From Tetmemena sp. SeJ-2015 (lineage: Eukaryota > Ciliophora > Spirotrichea > Sporadotrichida > Oxytrichidae), in assembly GCA_027382625.1 (NCBI GenBank), contig JAJKFJ010021798.1:36286-100285 (forward strand): 64,000 nucleotides of DNA, given 5' to 3'. Shown piece by piece: positions 24,441 to 37,898 of this stretch. Made by a program: the position numbers and the translations under genes. The first letter of the stretch is position 1, and every line of letters starts with the position of its first letter. The notes under the pieces were generated by a model, which ran no database searches, was not told the DNA's origin, and was given only the letters and a program-made list of their open reading frames with translations.

Positions 24441-24749
24441 TTACAATTCTCCATTCTAAAATTAAAGGGAATTTCTTATCTCTCTAATTCAAGACTTACT
24501 CAAACAATGAGAGCACAATTTAGAACTGGAAGCACTCTCTCTTGATGTTTGGCAATGGGCAAGATCTTTGCGTTTTCGATCGACCTGACGAGTCTTATGA
24601 TAACATTATCTCTATTCCAGATCCCTTCAACTCAACCAGAACACAACAAATCAAGTAATTTATAGAGAGTCAAATTAAGCATAAGTAACAATTATAATTA
24701 AGTAATTAGCAATATCTTCTAGTCTATTTGAATCTTTGTGAAAGAAAAA
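24441..24749. other. Spacer between EF-2 copy A and the next gene
   Basis: AT-rich, with no convincing coding sequence. It should contain the promoter of the gene starting at 24750, about which nothing specific can be said. Confidence 0.5.
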
Positions 24750-27700
24750 ATGTCCAACAACAATTAAAATCAACCCAAGCCTCAAACTACAGCTGCAGTA
24801 ACTACTACTACTAATCAAACTACACTTCCATAGGGAACTCAGCAAACTACTTAGCAAAAAACTCCAGCAACAAATTTAAATACTTCTGGCAATTTAACCA
24901 CCAGCCAAGGAGCTTTATCAGCAGGCACTTCTCTACAGGCAGTGCTACTCAAAATCCTCCAAAGGCTGCAACAATTCAAGCAGTATCAGGAGATAAAGCT
25001 TAAACAATTCAAGGTACTGCTCAAAATACCACCATAAATTCTTAAACAGCTCTCAATAAACCAGCAGCAAACTAAAATTTGGCTTCTGCGTCTGGATAAC
25101 AACAGCCACTCACGACATCAGCATCTTTAATTTAATTAAGATTGTATATTAATCTGGCACTCAGCTATTTGGATCTTCATAATTGAGTCATTTCCTTTAA
25201 TTATGTTAAAGATCTTAGAACTCGGCGACAAGTGGCGGTCTTTTTGGGCAACCTTCAATATAAGCAAACTCACAAAACTAGCCATAGTTAGCAGGAGCCA
25301 AAACCACAACTCCTCAAGTGAACCCATTGATATAGAGCAATTCTCAGACTAGTGGAGCCCCAAGTCTCTTTAATTCTTAGACATCTAACTAAACTTAAAG
25401 TGCAAACTAAGGAACATCATCATTTACAGCTTAAGGGAATGGACTTACTACATCTACTGGCTCTGGTGGTTTTGGCGGCAACTTAAATACATCCTCAACC
25501 ACAAATACCTAAAGCACTAATTTAAGCTAAAAGCCATCTGATGTGAAACAGTCAGCTCAAGTATCAACTACTCTAAATAATTAGGCTGCTTCTTCTGGAA
25601 CTAACACCTCTAATCAAACGCAACCAACAGCCACAACTTAGAACTAGGCTTCGAAGATTGGAGGAAATTAGACTAATCCCTAGAATTTAAGTCAAAATAC
25701 AACACAATAAGCGACTACTCTTTAGAGTAACACTGCTCAAGTACAAAATCCTTAAACTAATGCTGCTTAAAAGCCAGCATAAAAAGAAGAAGAGAAAAAG
25801 ACAACTACATAACCTTCTTCATAGTAAGCCTAAACTTTAAACAACAGCTCCACCTCAGCCTAGAATAAGCAATAGACTACTACAAATACTCTGACTAATC
25901 AGACAAAGTAACCTATTACCTAGCCTGCTCAAAATATTGGAAGTTTAAATAATTCTGGTTAAGCAATCAACCAAAAGCCAGCAACAACGACAACAACAAC
26001 TTCAGGCTAAAATGTTACCAATTAGCTTTAGAACTCTTAAAATTCAACAAAATCAGTAACCACAAACCCAGCAACTAATATCTAAGGATAAAATTAGAAG
26101 GTCCTTGGTTAAGATCAAACACTAATCTCGTCATAAAATAGCACTGGCTCTTTAAAGCCACAAGATAAAAACTTAACTCAGAATCTTAATTAATCATAGC
26201 AGCAAGTACAATCAAATTAGCAAAAGCAAGTTCCATAACCTACCAAGCCTATAGTGATTGAAAAGTGCTCTTTCTGTTAAAAGCAAGTAGATAACTAAAA
26301 TAGGTAAAAGATAGCCCTTGAATCCTGCTCTCATTTGATATGCCTTGAATGCTTTATGAAGAACTAAGTTCAAGACATTTAAAAGCTTCAATGCCCTATG
26401 TGCAACATTCAATATCTTATTTAGCCGCTTCATTGTTATTTTTTTGACCGTATTTATTGCAGTTAGGATTGGCAATAGAATCGTGAATCAAGAGCTTCCA
26501 AAGCTTATGGAGTAATCTCAAGCCAGTTTTATAGATTGCAGCCTTCACCCTGGAACTTAAATAGAGGAGTACTGTTTTGAAAGCAAGGAACTTGTTTGTG
26601 CAAATTGTGTGAAGCTTGGAACAATAGATGGATCTAGGCATCTTAATCATAAACATTAGAAAGGTGTTTAATGGAGCGATATATCCGCTTACTTGAAATA
26701 GAGTGGTGAAATCATCAACCAGAATAGGCCATTTTATCTTAAATTTATTTAATTAGGAAGCTTCTGTTGGCACTGAATGAGAAGATAAACTAATTCCAGC
26801 CACAAAGAACCAAAAACTTAAACTCTCAGGGCTTTAAGTATCTTCTATCTTAAATCTAGCTCGGACTTATGCAGCCTCTCGCAACAGAGGAGGACATATA
26901 ATTTCTTATCTAAAAAGCTAAAGCCACTCAATAGGAGTAAGTAAAGTTTTTATCTTTTTAGAGAATCAATTTTTAATTTATCAAATTCAATTTACAAAAG
27001 TAGGTAGCCGAGATAGAGAAAAGCTTCGTCTAAAATTGCACTTTCAATCCAGATATGAAGCACAACTTTAAAGAGCTCCTAAAGAATGTGGATGGGTCCG
27101 CATCTTTGATGAAGTTTATAGACTGTGAAAATTTATACTGGGGGAAGAGAGATGGCTTAACAGCTGAGAACTTTCATGCCAAACTTGTCTCATAGGCAGG
27201 TCCCTTAGTCTTCATAATTAAGACAGAGATGGGTGAAGTGTTTTTAATTAATGTTTGGAGCTTATAGATAGGAACCCATCAGAGCTACAGCTGGCATTGA
27301 AAATGTAAAAGATAGCAAGGCATTCACATAACTGCTTTTAAGATTATAAATTATTTCTTATTCACTTTCTCTCTGACTCAGAGAAAGATTTTCAAGACTT
27401 ACCTAATAAATATTGATAATGAGTTGTTAAATTTCATTGACAACAAATCAAGTTCAAGGCAACAGATATTGAGGTTTACAGAGTAAAGTTGAGCGACGTA
27501 GCTCCCTCATCTCACTAAAATGCGGGATAAATCTAAGACTAGAAAGTATTTGCAGCATCAGCACAGTCTCAGAAAGAAGTTGCTTAAGCTCAGATGGATT
27601 AACCTTAAGCTCCTAACCCATTCTCTATTTAAGATATTCTAAATATAACTTAAATAGCTATTGCAGCTTAAACTTAAAATACTAATACAAATGCCAATCC

Positions 27701-28046
27701 ATGGGGTACTTAAAACTCTGGACAGCCAACTACCAACCTATTTGGCTAAGGGACATAGTCCTTTGGGTAGACTTAAAATCAGCAATAGACTTCATTGTTT
27801 AGTGGAGCACAAGGTTCCACAGCTTTAGATCAGTCCCAAAAGAACGGCGGCTTGTTCTCTTCTTCTACAAATCCTTAAACTAACTAAGGATTATTTTCAG
27901 CTCCCTAATAGAACTTAGGATTTTAGCAGACTAATGGATCTACCAGCTTATTCGGAGCTCCAAATTAAGCTCAAAGTTAACAAGCAAATGTTTTTGGGAA
28001 TGGTTCCAACAATACTTCTTTTGTGACTCCTGTTAATAAGAAATGA
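24750..28046 (+). CDS. FG-repeat / RING / B-box / TLDc multidomain protein
   Basis: The start ATG is at 24750 (MSNNNQNQPKPQTTAAVTTT) and the stop TGA at 28044-28046. A long Gln/Thr/Ser/Asn-rich N-terminal half carries LFGQ-type and GGFGG motifs. A RING finger lies at about 26260-26410 (CSFCQKQ..., CSHLICLECF, CPMCN) and a B-box at about 26538-26655 (CSLHPGTQIEEYCFESKELV, CANC, HLNHKH). A helical segment follows, then a TLDc domain (about 27030-27480: GKRDGLTAENFHAKL, GPLVFIIKT, ending DIEVYRVK). The tail is FG-rich (NLFGQ, SFGQ, SLFSG, GLFSS, SLFGA, NVFGN). RING suggests E3 ubiquitin ligase activity; TLDc is linked to V-ATPase and oxidative stress; FG tails are nucleoporin-like. The middle of TLDc seems short. 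At least three small IESs are present. Confidence 0.75.
24928..24941. other. Micro-IES (14 nt), pointer CAGGCA
   Basis: The direct repeat caggca occurs at 24922-24927 and 24936-24941. Removing 14 nt repairs the reading frame, giving SAG|SATQNPPK and continuing the Gln-rich region. Confidence 0.65.
27244..27256. other. Micro-IES (13 nt), pointer TGTTT
   Basis: The repeat tgttt occurs at 27239-27243 and 27252-27256 around ttaattaa. Excision joins GEVF to GAYRQEPIRATAG, the expected TLDc reading. Confidence 0.8.
27328..27365. other. Small IES (38 nt), pointer ATTCAC
   Basis: The repeat attcac occurs at 27322-27327 and 27360-27365. Excision gives KAFTFSL, matching the conserved aFlFSL strand of TLDc domains. 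Confidence 0.75.
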
Positions 28047-28236
28047 GCTCTGATTCTTGCAGACTAAGACTTATTTTTCATTGATAAAAAACTTGTTAAT
28101 TTAATTAATCTAGAAATTTTAAACAATTTCATTCAAGTAACATTGAGTTTTAGCATCTAGGATAAGTGAAGTGAGAAATTTCCATACTCAAAATATACTT
28201 GGCTTTGGAATTATTTATAGAGTGAATTAAATTTAA

Positions 28237-30314
28237 ATGGGCAATTCAATCTGTTGCGAAGATAACAATGAAAACCAAGTCTCGGGACCTTGCATTAAAG
28301 CTGTAAGCAAAGTTATAAAATCAATGGCTTTCGCTCCAAAATTTGCTCTTCTTCTATTTTCCATTTACATTTATTTTGAGATATTGTAAAGTGTAATGCC
28401 TGAAGCCATCTTCATATTTCTTCTTCTAATTGATGTTTTCTTAAATATTTTTTAGCAACCTGATTTAAGAAAGGCTTTAAAGCTTCAGCTACGTATATTA
28501 GAGGAACATTAATTAACTAATCCTGGATCTCACTACGCAAAGGCACACATTCAAAGTCCTTTCGTGCTCAGTTCTCTCAGATCTCAAGGAAATGAATTGT
28601 CACTGACTCCTATAATGCAAGATAGTAGGGTCTCAAAGACACACAGGCATTTTTCGGTGATGGGTATGCCAACTTCTGGGGCTGCTCAAGGTTCAATATA
28701 ATGAACCCGTAAGAAATTAATCTAGAATATATTTCTTGGGTGGTACAGATTCTATTAAAGAATCTATTGCTGTTTCTAGAAATATTTACCTTCTCAAATA
28801 TTAATTCTTACTTTAGTTAGCTGTCATACTCGCCTCTAAATATGATAACTGAAGAGAACTAAAATAAGAAAAACTCCAGATTTTAAAGAGGACAGCTCTA
28901 ACATAGATAATCAGAAGTTATTAGTCTTTCATACACTTATTTTAATGATGAACAAATTAGAGTTGTGGGTGGGAAAGGAAAGTAAATGACTGGCCTTCTT
29001 ATTGACTCGAGTAGGCTTGACTCGACTCTCTCAGAGATTAAAGAGAGACAAGAACAAACTAGGAAAAAGTAGCAACAGCAGCAATAGCGGCATTAGAAGA
29101 ATAAAAGAGGGGCTCTTGACAGGTCCTTAGACTCTTTATTGAGTGGCAAACTGAATTAATTTTATCTTCATTATCGTACTTGTATATTTAGAATCAAAGT
29201 AGCGAGGATCCAGATGAAGAGGGCGACTTCTTTTATGATAGATAGGAGAATGGGGGTCTAAACTAGTCCACTGGCCAGGCCTTTAACACAAAAGGGGATG
29301 TTTAGCCCCATAAAAAGACACGCTCTAGACAATAAGAGCAATCGGGATAGAGTAGTAGAAGGAGCTCGCAAGGAAACTTAAGCTTCTGTAAGCTGATCCA
29401 TTTGGTAATTAAGTATAGGCACTGCATAGGATGATCAATCTCAGAAAGGAGAATCTTATGAGGATGACGAGGATGAGGAAGAAACTAAGGAAACTCAAAC
29501 TGACAGCTTAGGAATGGATGAGTCGCTAAACATGCCTTCGAATCTGATAAACGAGCACGAAAAGAATTATGTCTTCGTAAGAAATAGAGTATATTGAATA
29601 ATTTTAGACGAAACGGTTCCTCATTGAGATGATCGATGAAATTGAAACTGACATGAATGGATGGTAGAACAAACTAAGCACAGATTCAGTCAAGGTCTGG
29701 ACTAAAACAGGCTCAAAGTTTGACAAGTCTAACCCATTCATTAAATGCGAATGGATCTTTTAGGAAACCACAAACCCAAAGGACGTCTTTGATACTGTAA
29801 ATTCATAAGCACTTAAAATATTTAGTACATGGAATGTGAAGAGCGTTTAACTTGGGATGATGGAGTAGCCACCTATGAAGAAATATTGAGAGTGAGCCCT
29901 CATATCTAAGTGGTCTATGTGGTGAATAAGGCCCCCTTGAATTTTAAGAACAGAGATTTTCTGGACAAGAGAGTATACTTCAATCATCAAGGATGCTGGT
30001 ATATTTACATAACTTCTGTTCCAGATGAGGTAAGCAAAGGCTTCAATCCTAAATTTATTATTATTTTTCGATAGTTTATAAAATTTCTGTAGGTGAAACC
30101 TGTGACTAAACTAAACGAGCGCGGCAAATCAGTCGTTGGATGTTTCAAGATTGAGCCTTCAAAGGATGGATAGGGAGTGAGAATGATAGCTTGTCTCTAA
30201 ACAGATCTCAAAATTGGGTTTGGACTAAGTATGGTGGCTTCTCTCTTGCCCAAGTCCATGAATGAGTGGGGAGATAAAATAAGAAAGCATCTCTAATCTA
30301 AAAAGACAGCGTGA
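28237..30314 (+). CDS. START-domain lipid-binding protein with acylated N terminus
   Basis: The start ATG at 28237 gives MGNSICCED: Gly2 is a myristoylation site and the CC pair a likely palmitoylation site, so membrane attachment is expected. Intron 1 is 28303-28455 (GTAAGC...TTTAG). A Gln-rich, acidic linker with a polyglutamine run (about 29060-29100) and an Asp/Glu block (about 29440-29500) follows. The C-terminal START domain reads VKVWTKTGSKFDKSNPFIK, then DGVATYEEILRVS, KNRDFLDKRVYF, YIYITSV, and ends near MNEWGDKIRKHLQSKK with TGA at 30312-30314. START domains carry lipids between membranes. Short introns (31 nt at about 29578-29608, another at about 30030-30090) are clear. An in-frame TGA near 28701 implies an IES or intron there. 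Confidence 0.75.
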
Positions 30315-30892
30315 ACATAGTTTAAGCAAGCAGAGACAGCTACCTGATTATAAAACACTGCAAATAGTGATAAGAAAAAGCCAGAAGGCGATAATAAAAT
30401 TTAATCATTTATCAAACTGGACTCCCTTTATAGAGAGTCTTAACAATACCTTGTAATCATATCAAATTATATACAATTATTAAGGAACATTTCATTTTCG
30501 TTAAAAGAACAAGCAGTTTCAGAAATCAATTAGAACATTGTTCTAATTTTAGTGAGAATCATTTTAGATTTGTAACAAATAAAATGAGACTTTATAACAT
30601 CACTAATAATCGTCCACATACGGATTTAGGTTTCCATCAAGAGTCAAATAATCTCATGAAAAATCATCAAAGGGGTATACCATTTGTATTTAATTATTTT
30701 TTATTAAATTTAAATCTGTGTGAGATTCTTCTCATAAATAGCCAAGATAAGAACAAAGAAAGCTCATCATTTATTTTTGTCATATTTATAATTTGAAATT
30801 ACTTCAAATCATAAAATCCTCTAGTGCAAGATCTCTTCTTATTCCGTAGAGCAAAGAAGGTGGGCCACATAGCATAACTAAACGTTTTCATA
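30315..30892. other. AT-rich intergenic spacer
   Basis: No supported gene. A 70-codon plus-strand open frame at 30584-30796 shows no coding character. Confidence 0.5.
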
Positions 30893-33800
30893 ATGATTAG
30901 AAAAACTCAGTGGACAATTAGTAGTACCCCTAAATCAGAGGACTTCTGACTGCTGCCTAAAACTCAGGCTAATCATCTCTCTTCCAAACTAGCTAGATGA
31001 ATTCTCGACTTAAGAAAGGCCTTGGCAGCACGCACAATCTACAAGGAGGAGAGTTGTTTCAAATCAGTAAAACTTCCAACTCTAGTAGTGTCATGGCTTT
31101 ATAGCAAACTTGGAATTAATAGACTCTTAGATCAGTCTTTGATTCTAAAATCATGGGAGTTAAATTAACCCAATTAATCGGGTACTGAGATTTAGAATTT
31201 AAGAATATCCAACCGCCTCAAGGAGTTACTTACGAATCAGAATTCGGCAGAGAAGAAAATACCAAGCAGAGGACAAGGATCTCAAGAATAGAATCAAAGA
31301 AACCTCCGACAGCGGGTGGTTCAAATTTCCAGTCAATTATTGAGTCAGGAACGAGCAGCATTGGTAGAGTAGAAAGAGATAGACTTAAGATGAGTGCTAT
31401 CAATATAGGGCAGTTGAGAAAGTAATAGAATGAAGGAGTTGAGTCTATACTCTCTGCTCATATACTTTTAAGTAGATACAATATCTAATAATTTAAATTG
31501 CTCATAGTCAAAACAGAAAGACGATCAGAATCCCATCTGGTAATCAATCCCCAGCTTAGCCAAGGAGGACTAAGAATTATCTTGGGGAAGATATTCAAAG
31601 TGAAGAGAGGGAAGGAGAAGGAAGTGGCGAGTCCTTGACTTAAAATGAATCAGAGGGTTTTGAAAAAGAATAAACTATAGGTGCTTAAGAAAGCAAGAAG
31701 AATAGAAGGACTATAACTCAAAATATTGCTGGAAATAATAAAGACTAGAATCCATATTTATAAACTGATGCCACTAACTAAAGCAACTCTCTTATTTATG
31801 ACAGCTTTAACGTTATCCGACCTGTATAGAGATTTTAGAATCATTAGAATTCTTAGGATGAAATTAATTTACTCAAGTCTAGTTTAAACTCGGCCAATAT
31901 AAAGGATCAGTTGATTTTTAATTATAAGTAATTGGATTAATTCTATTTTAAATTGATGAATCTCTCGATTTAGAATCTTTAAGAGTCCAAAGGTGGAAGA
32001 AGGAGCATTTTGAGCAACAGAAACAGGAAAAGAAGTCCAGTAGCTTAAGAAAATTAAGAGGATAAAATAGCTAGATTTAAAATGGAAGATAGAAGTGATT
32101 CAGGAAGCGACAATAGAAAAGGCTAAAACAACCTTCTCGTACCGGATAAGTTCAGAAAAGGCGATCAAGAAATAAGAAAGATTATTATTTTTTTAATAAT
32201 AAATTTTATTTTAATTGAAAGAGTTTGTCTTCATTGAGATAGCTAAATGAGGACACAATACAAAAGCATTTCAGAAATAACTCCAGCCGAAGCGGAAATC
32301 GTAAAAGTTTCCTTAACAGAGATATCCCAGAGATTACGGGCGATAACAGTCCCAGAGAGAATTCAAAGAGCGTGAGTTAAGCTCTGCAAACAGAAAGATA
32401 GCCTACTGTTGACTATAACTCTCCAATCTTAGTTGCATAAATTAAATATTTCTTCACCTTACTTAAAATGAGATTCTTTCTCTTAATCTGAGCACGCTGT
32501 TCCCTAAGCATATGAATATAGATTTTTCCTTTTAAGTTTTTATTATAGTGGAATCACCTATTGTAGATAAGAATCTGAGCAAGAGATATTCGAATTTCAA
32601 GACAGGGACTCTCATAGAAAATAGTTTACTCATGATTACATAAGAGATAAAAGAGTATGATTAAAGTCCAAAAAGATCTTCTCCTCTTGGTCCCTTTAAG
32701 TTTATTTATTCTTTCTAAATAATTTAAAGCATAATCAAAGCGACTACTCTTTCAAATAAGGCTTGCATACTTCAAGCAAGCAAATAAGTATTTACCAAAA
32801 TAAAGGTGCATCTGCCCAAAATAAAGGCTCCAAGAATTTTACAGATAGACTTAAAAGCAGGCAAACCATATTTTCCAAAGTAAATCAACAGGCTAGCTTA
32901 CTTCAGCTTCATAGTACACATTTAATTATGTTTCTGATAGTGCATAGAATTCCAAAGATTTCTAAGCTTCTGGTCAAATTATTTATAGTTCGCTTGATTG
33001 TTAAAATATTATGGTCAGTATAATTTCAAAATTCGAAGTATGGCAAGAAACTCTTCTCTGCCTCATTTGCCTACTAGTAACTCCCACGTCTCTCATGCTT
33101 CAGTTGGTAGCACTTTGCCTATGGGAGGACAGGTAAATTGTTCCGCAGCCAAAGCTTAAAAACTGTAGGCCTAAATTTAAAAATGGAGAGAGGTTAAAGT
33201 TCATAGGTGAGTATTTTATATTCTTTAATAGAAGTTCAAAAGATGAACGAGAATACGCTTTCCTAACTGCAGCTGATTAACAATCTGAATTCAATGACCT
33301 CCACTCATTCTCTACAGCAGTACAGTTCTAACATCTCTACTGCAGCAATTGCTCAAACTTATAATGGTTAGTAGTCAACTAATAGAAATAAAATAGGGGC
33401 TGATGATAGGGCTTCGACTATGAAAGCTTATGATAACTATCATGAAAGTGTTCAAACCAAATTAAAACGATGCTGAGCATTAATATGGCTTAGAACCAGC
33501 ATCTTAGAGAAAAGTATACAGATAAGCAAAAACTAATTCCTAGATGTCTCCTATCAATGAATTATTACTTTTATTTGAACAGCAAATCGAGAATCTAGAT
33601 CATCTGTTCTTTTTAATCGTTATCTTTCAACTCTTATTTTAATCATAAGTAGGTAATGAACATAGCAATCAAGCTGAGGGAAAAGAAAATTCAATCTTCA
33701 TAGAGTCAAAGAACACTTTTCACCATGAATAGCTATAGATTAAGATCTCAAGGAAGTAGTTTTAAAAATAAAAACTAGAGCATCGTTGTTGCTCCACTCG

Positions 33801-34714
33801 GAAATACGATCCCTTTAAATCAAAGAATTTAAAATGCAACCGGCTAGAGTAAAGAAGCAATTGTAAAGAATTCAGCTGTAGTAGACGCTAAGTCTCTTTA
33901 CAGTTTTAAACCTCAACATCATCATCAAAAGATTTTACTCTCTGCTAAGTATACTTAAAGTAAGCTTGAATTGATATTTTCTACCTAAATTAAAAAATTC
34001 CCTATAGAAATCAAGGCCCACTAAGCTGTATTATTTTACAGTACTTAAATAATTTGTTGCTGCAGAAAGCCATATCAGCATCTAAGATTAGAATCAGAAC
34101 TAAATAGTTTAAGAAAATGTGAACAGAAGATAAAGTGTAGATTAGGGTAGAAGATTGAGCTAAGATTCTATGGAAGTTATTGACTAATAGTCCTAAGTAG
34201 ATTAAGAAACTTTGGTGAACGCATATATGAGAAATCTACATTAAAGGACTAAACTATTTTACTAACAGGCACTAGATTCCACCGTTATAATCAATATTTT
34301 CATTCCAATTTTAAGTATAAAGTATTTTTATTTTTCTATACAAGTGGTAGCTAGAGAGTGGGAAGCAGTTCCAGCAGCGGCCACAGTCCTCAGCATAAAG
34401 CTGGCGCCTATAACTCTCTAAATTCTTCGCCTTCAAGATTCCGACCAATTGCTGATTAACTTGCAGGATTTAAAAAGGCTTCCACTTAAATTCAACTGAC
34501 TTCAAAGAGCCCTTTGGCTAAATTCCTTCATCAAGCTTCTCTCGAAATTCTTGAGCAAGAGTTTGAAAAGCTGCAAGACAATCTCTCTTACAAGTAGTTG
34601 AAAACGATGGAGAGGAAGAAGAAAAGGCAAGAGCAGGTTTTCCGGTGGATTGATCCCTTCTTGCAGTCAGATAAAAAATTCCCCAAAAAGCCCCCCAAAA
34701 CAAATGAAAAGTGA
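30893..34714 (+). CDS. Low-complexity Ser/Asn/Gln-rich hypothetical protein
   Basis: A start at 30893 (MIRKTQWTISSTPKSEDF) hits TGA soon after, so either an IES follows or the true start is 30997 (MNSRLKKGLGSTHNLQGGEL). Long Gln-rich coding stretches in changing frames continue across 31080-34500, interrupted by AT-rich gaps at about 31450-31500, 32190-32230 and 32400-32520 that look like introns or IESs. The C terminus is charged and helical (KFLHQASLEILEQEFEKLQD, then MERKKKRQEQVFRW) with TGA at 34712-34714. The last ~50 bp lie where homopolymers look inflated, so the stop is uncertain. No known domain was found. Confidence 0.45.
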
Positions 34715-34931
34715 AAGAAATTAAGTAATGTTTGGTGTATATAATTAGAGCAGCTTAACTTTACGAGCAGGAATAAGATTTAGCCCGAGATCTTACGAGG
34801 CAGATCTTCTTCTGCGGGTTCAGATTCCCAAAAACCCGGATTGGAAAATTTTTTAGGAGGAGATGTTTAAAAAAGGTTTAAATTTTCTAAAAAAAAAGTA
34901 GAAAAACCCTTTTAAAAATTAAAAACCAAAA
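34660..34931. other. Short zone of inflated homopolymers
   Basis: Runs such as aaaaaattccccaaaaag and aaaaacccgg resemble the sequence at 1-1640. Base calls here, including the 3' end of the preceding gene, should not be trusted. Confidence 0.5.
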
Positions 34932-37898
34932 ATGGTTTAAAATAACATTAGCTTAAATAGCGCCATTGAAGGAAAAAATAATAATGTCACAAAGGAATAA
35001 ATCCACAAATAATCCCAGGAGTAGAGCCAAGATAAACAATGGTATAATAGATAAAAGACTGATGTTGATTAAACATTTGAAGAGGAAAAGGTAAATATGA
35101 TGGTCAATCAAATTGATGGCAGCATCAATTATCAAGAAATGATAGATTTACAAAACTAGGCATAAATTTAACATAACATTTGAAATTAATTGTTACTTAA
35201 ACTAGATGATGAATTCTTCAAATGAAAATATAAAAGATAGATAAGCTAATGATAAAATTTACACTAATATTTTACTTACTTAACTTGCTCTAATGTTCAA
35301 GTAATATTCTCGCAAACTTAAAGCAAAGGAATTAGTCCAAAGAACTCAATAACTGGAAATAAAGTATACTATAGATAACACCAGAATAATACTGGAGAGA
35401 AAACAAAGCTGGAGAAGTATATTCTATCTGAGGCAAAGTCAAAGGCCCTAGCTTAAATGTCTTCTCAACAAAGAGAGAGACTAAACTATCATAATAGGAG
35501 GAATAAGGAATTTGACAGAGATATGGATATGCTGCTTGTACAAAGCCATCACACATAAGAGTCTAGTATGCAGCCTCCAACTTTGCCCTATCCTTATCAT
35601 CACCAAAGATCAGTCAGCCAGGATTTCAATATATTTAAATAATTTTACTAAGTACAGTAAAAATATTATTTAGCTCATAAATTATCTTAGGTTATTTCAA
35701 AGAAAAATTTATGATAAGATAAATGCTTAATTAATTTGTTGTATTAATTAATTTTGTTCTCCCTCCTACTAAAAATATTTTGTAAAAATTTAGGCGTAAA
35801 GGCAATCTGAAAATGAAGTGGCTATAGATGATGATAGTTTTTGAGTTCCTGCTTCTCTCTCAAGAATGAGATATGTACATTGGAAACTGACTGCATTTAT
35901 ATGGCCTACTAGAAATTGTTTTAAGACTATCAAATAACTACAGCTGGCTCTCTGCCAAATTATCTAACTATATCGCTTCTAAAATTTATAATATAAATTT
36001 GTAAAATTAAAGAAAGGAATTAATTAAAAAATTTTCCATTCATTTTAAAAACTAAAAAAGGTATAAATATAGATAATTAATTTATTTTGATAAGGTTATT
36101 TTCTTAGACTAATGTTTTCATTAAAAAAAATCGAATTAATTTGTTAATCTGATTTCATTGGATCTAATGAGACAAAGCATCGTTTAAGGTCTTCAGATAA
36201 AAGAGATTCACCAAATAAGCCTAGAGATGGAGGCAAAGTGTTCTAGAGGCAAGGCAGTCCAGACTATATTTATAGGCTAAGTACTTTGCAAAGTGCTAAC
36301 AGCGGTGGCAACCCATCTTCTTCTATAGTTTCTCCCTACTTTGGGTATAAGCAGGCAAAAGAAGATTAATCAAGATCTCTAGTCAGTTTACGAGACTTCA
36401 CAGCGGTTAAATAGAAACTCTTCTCAAATTCATCAGTTATAAACAGCTATGCTCAAAGATGAAAAGTTTCTCCATCAGCATTATGAAACACTTGACAGTA
36501 AACAAAGCCAACATAATTCAAACAGACATATAAGAAATGAGTAGAAGCTGTAGACTTAATTTGAGAGTCTTTCTGTTTTAGATAAAGATTCACTTCAATA
36601 AACTGATGAGATGTTTAGTTCACCGTTTCAGGATCATAAACTAATGGCCTCTGGTGTCATTTAAGCACAAAATGAGCAGGCTTAAATTAATAATGGAAGT
36701 AAGAAAGAGATGACAATCATAGAACAGCAAAATAAGCATGTCTAAGGAGATTTGGGGCAACTATTTTTTATGCCTGTTGGTCATTTTTAAGAGAACAAAA
36801 TCTTTGATCTTAAAACAAACAGACCCAGCAGTCTATCATCTCAGCATAGGCAAGTAATGAAGGCTCATACGCCTTTTAAACTTGATCGCAAATTCTTGGA
36901 ATAGACCTCTTAGAATAGCATTTTATAAAGTTTGTTTCAATAGATTTCAGTACCGGAATAGCTAAAAATATCTGGATGAATAATATACCTACCTCCAACA
37001 GCCTCCTACTTAAAATGAGCAAGCCACTTAAGTATCCGAACAGCAAAGCCATTATAAACTTCCACTTTCTCACCTGCCCTCCATAGTAGAGCAAGCAAAA
37101 ATGAAAATCATTCATAAGATACAGACATCAGAAATAAAGGACTATAAGAAATAGCAAAAAATAATATCAAGTCACCTGAGGAAGAAAAGGGTTTAAATTT
37201 AATTTTATAAGATTTTAAGAAAAGAAGTGGAAAATAAGAAACTTAAAATTTTAGAAGAACCATGAGAAGTTGAATAAGATGTTTTACCAAGGAGATTCCA
37301 AAGCTATTAAGCAGGATTAGTATCTTAATATGCTTGCTGAGTTCATAATTTAAAGCTAATTGAAGATTATATAAATATTTTCAAAGTGACAGAACTTTAG
37401 AAAATTTAATTAGTCAAGTAGAGTAGAGATTTGAACCAATACCTGCTATAGTAAAAATTGAATTAAATACTCTGTATTGCTTTTGGTTTATGAGTTTTGC
37501 GTTCTGAAGAAAAGTTTGCAGCCTGCTTTGCAAGACAGCGACATTTTGCGATTTCAATAGGCAGCGATGGCTGACTTCAATAGCAGCATTTAAGATTTAT
37601 CAGTTAGTTCTAAAAATGAATAAGAGCTTGGAGCGAGCAGAAATGAAAGTTCTCGATTTAAATTTTTTTTAAATTGTATTAAATTTCGCAAAGTTTTAAT
37701 TAATCATAAAATGTGTATATATCTTTTATCTAATTATAATTTGGAGGAGAGCAAAATAATGGCAAGAAATAGCTAAGTTTTTAGTTGTCGAAGTAAATTA
37801 AAGTCGCTCCTAAAAAATCGCCCAGAAAACAGGAAAGATAAAAGAATTAGAGAAAAAGCAACTATCCCATAGATGAAATTCCAATTTTAAAATGGTGA
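34932..37898 (+). CDS. Gln/Asn/Ser-rich hypothetical protein, helical segments
   Basis: The start ATG at 34932 gives MVQNNISLNSAIEGKNNNVT, with many Gln codons of the TAA/TAG type. Coding pieces at 35385-35640 (KLEKYILSEAKSKALAQMSS) and 36150-37000 (HRLRSSDKRDSPNKPRDGGK; KEMTIIEQQNKHVQGDLGQL) alternate with AT-rich gaps at 35640-35760 and 35990-36140. The C terminus is basic (KVAPKKSPRKQERQK..., ending YPIDEIPILKW) with TGA at 37896-37898. Family unknown. It could be two genes, but no internal stop-plus-start arrangement proves that. It is the last gene before the foldback element. Confidence 0.45.
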
